Positions 5,628 to 6,508 of a stretch of 6,508 nucleotides of DNA are shown piece by piece. Position 1 is the first letter of the stretch. Each line of letters opens with the position of its first letter. The DNA comes from an uncultured Pseudomonadota bacterium (GTDB lineage: Bacteria > Pseudomonadota > Gammaproteobacteria > Burkholderiales > Burkholderiaceae_C), in contig ONTY01000081.1 of NCBI GenBank assembly GCA_900320815.1, positions 1 through 6,508 of the forward strand, given 5' to 3'. Made by a program: the position numbers and the translations under genes. The notes below the pieces were generated by a model. The model searched no databases and was not told where the DNA came from. It saw only the letters and a program-made list of their open reading frames with translations.

Positions 5628-5894
5628 ATGCACATTCTCTTTGGCCTGCTGATTCTTGCCATTCTTGGCGTCGCCGCCATTGGTGCGCGCGAAGTGCTTT
5701 TGCCCTTGCTCATCAAATTCATCACCACAGCTCTCATTGCCATCATTCTCATCTGGCTCACCACCGCACTGCTGCCGTGGAGCCTTATTGTCTGGCTGAT
5801 TGCCGCTGTTGCCATCGCAGCCCGAAAACCAGGAACACACACACCGCCGCAATTGCCGACACAGCAATTTCCGCCCACCCAAAACCACCACTGA
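5628..5894 (+). CDS. Small multi-span membrane protein
   Basis: This gene encodes 88 residues with a good ribosome site (AGGGGGAAG, 7 bases before the ATG), starting 12 bases after the WYL stop, so the two are probably co-transcribed. Hydrophobic segments lie at about 2-19 (HILFGLLILAILGVAAI), 24-49 (LLPLLIKFITTALIAIILIW...) and 51-66 (PWSLIVWLIAAVAIAA). Together they suggest two or three membrane helices. A hydrophilic Pro/Gln/Thr-rich tail of about 20 residues ends in NHH. Basic residues are few. I do not recognise a family. It could be an inner-membrane accessory or a holin-like or toxin-like peptide, but nothing in the sequence decides this. Confidence 0.75.
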   Translation: MHILFGLLILAILGVAAIGAREVLLPLLIKFITTALIAIILIWLTTALLPWSLIVWLIAAVAIAARKPGTHTPPQLPTQQFPPTQNHH

Positions 5895-5929
5895 AACCAC
5901 TGCACCTAAAAAAGGAAAAAACAACCGCC

Positions 5930-6193
5930 ATGCCCGTTGCCCAAACAACCATTTGCACATGCACCAAATGCTGGTGGCGGCGCAGCGCCACATACAGCGA
6001 CACAGAACCTTTTCGTGCCCTCCGCTACGAACGCTGCCCGCGCTGCGGCAGCCCCACCACAAGCCGATTTGCCACCCCATTGGAGCAGGCTTTTGGCCAC
6101 ATACGCGACGCCTTGCCTGCCGCCGTTGCCCTTGCCGCTGGCACTCTTGCACTGCAAGCCCTGCACAAACTCATTGGCAAAAACGGCGATTGA
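5930..6193 (+). CDS. Small zinc-ribbon protein with a C-terminal hydrophobic segment
   Basis: This gene encodes 87 residues. Two cysteine pairs, Cys11-X2-Cys14 (CTKC, with a further Cys9) and Cys36-X2-Cys39 (CPRCG), make a typical zinc ribbon with a 21-residue loop. The C-terminal part, about 61-79 (ALPAAVALAAGTLALQAL), is hydrophobic and could be a membrane helix, followed by a short basic end (HKLIGKNGD). Zinc ribbons fused to membrane segments are common in small uncharacterised proteins and do not name a function. ATG 5930 was chosen because AAGGA lies 13 bases upstream and the cysteines follow it directly; the same frame is open far upstream, opposite or within the WYL gene, which I treat as chance. 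It begins 35 bases after the membrane-protein stop in the same direction. Confidence 0.7.
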   Translation: MPVAQTTICTCTKCWWRRSATYSDTEPFRALRYERCPRCGSPTTSRFATPLEQAFGHIRDALPAAVALAAGTLALQALHKLIGKNGD

Positions 6194-6243
6194 ACAACCG
6201 TTTTTCTTGATTTTTCCACCCAACCTCACAAAGGAACCACATC

Positions 6244-6508
6244 ATGCCACTTCCTCTTATTCCCGTTGTTGCTGGCTTGGCGGCTCTTGGAGTCGGCGGT
6301 TATGGCGTCAAAAAAGCCCTGGATGCCAAGGAAAATATGGAACTCGCCCGGCAGATTGTTGAACGTGCCAAAAAGCGCCATGAAACTGCCGTCGAAGCCC
6401 TTGAGCGTAGCCGCGAGTTTACGAATACACGCATTCAAGGTTTGGGCCGACTGAAAGTCAGGATTTTTTCCAGCCAGATTGCCCGGCTGGTGGAAGAAAT
6501 CAAAAAGC
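6244..6508 (+). CDS. Membrane-anchored coiled-coil protein, 3' end beyond the window
   Basis: ATG 6244 has a good ribosome site (AAGGAA, 7 bases upstream), and its frame stays open for 88 codons to the window edge. Residues 5-22 (LIPVVAGLAALGVGGYGV) form a Gly/Ala-rich hydrophobic segment with small-residue spacing (Gly11, Ala14, Gly16, Gly18, Gly19, Gly21), like a glycine zipper or N-terminal membrane anchor. From about 23 the sequence is charged and helical, with coiled-coil character (KENMELARQIVERAKKR, then AVEALERSR). A segment GLGRLKVRIFSSQIARLVEE follows. From memory this resembles a widespread uncharacterised family with an anchor, a helix and an LG.LKL motif, but I cannot confirm it. 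It is the fourth gene of the WYL operon, 50 bases after the zinc-ribbon gene. A shorter frame-2 ORF over the same bases is a shadow. Confidence 0.75.
   Translation, partial: MPLPLIPVVAGLAALGVGGYGVKKALDAKENMELARQIVERAKKRHETAVEALERSREFTNTRIQGLGRLKVRIFSSQIARLVEEIKK

Noticed and set aside
5267..5929. Upstream part of a 308-codon frame ending at 6193
   Set aside because: It overlaps the WYL gene and the membrane-protein gene in another frame and is His/Arg/Ala-rich. Only the part from ATG 5930 has a ribosome site and a recognisable zinc ribbon.
1..6508. CRISPR array, tRNA, rRNA, transposase or integrase
   Set aside because: I saw no regularly spaced repeats, no cloverleaf with a T-loop, no rRNA sequence and no recombinase motifs in any frame inspected.

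Overview
The window looks like ordinary chromosome of a GC-rich proteobacterium, most likely a betaproteobacterium of the Burkholderiales type. I base this on how closely LexA and MutY resemble remembered betaproteobacterial versions; no search was run. Coding DNA is GC-rich. The two longer intergenic stretches (about 161-356 and 4360-4480) are clearly richer in A+T.

Layout: The left edge (3-83, +) is the last 26 codons of an unidentified gene, closed by a strong intrinsic terminator at 123-160. An AT-rich convergent spacer with several inverted repeats follows. A block on the minus strand then reads right to left. It starts with a dynamin-like large GTPase (4129-2177), continues with the adenine DNA glycosylase gene mutY (2156-1110), and ends with the SOS repressor gene lexA (998-357). 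A terminator-like hairpin lies between the GTPase stop and mutY, probably inside the mutY 5' coding end. The 454-base region 4130-4583 carries no convincing gene. It separates the minus block from a divergent plus-strand cluster.

The plus-strand cluster looks like one operon: a WYL-domain transcriptional regulator (4584-5615), a small multi-span membrane protein (5628-5894), a small zinc-ribbon protein with a C-terminal hydrophobic segment (5930-6193), and a Gly-rich membrane/coiled-coil protein that runs off the right edge (6244-6508). Gaps between these genes are 12, 35 and 50 bases, and no terminator is visible between them.

How the genes may work together: mutY and lexA are DNA-repair genes. 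The WYL regulator probably controls its own operon of small membrane-associated proteins, whose function I do not recognise. The most striking feature is a run of 11 C in the first codons of the WYL gene. Gain or loss of one C would shift the frame between competing ATG codons, so the regulator could be a phase-variable switch. A diverged 53-60 base element occurs in inverted orientation on both sides of the lexA-mutY-GTPase block. The least-described material is the WYL-controlled membrane operon beside a divergent dynamin-like GTPase.
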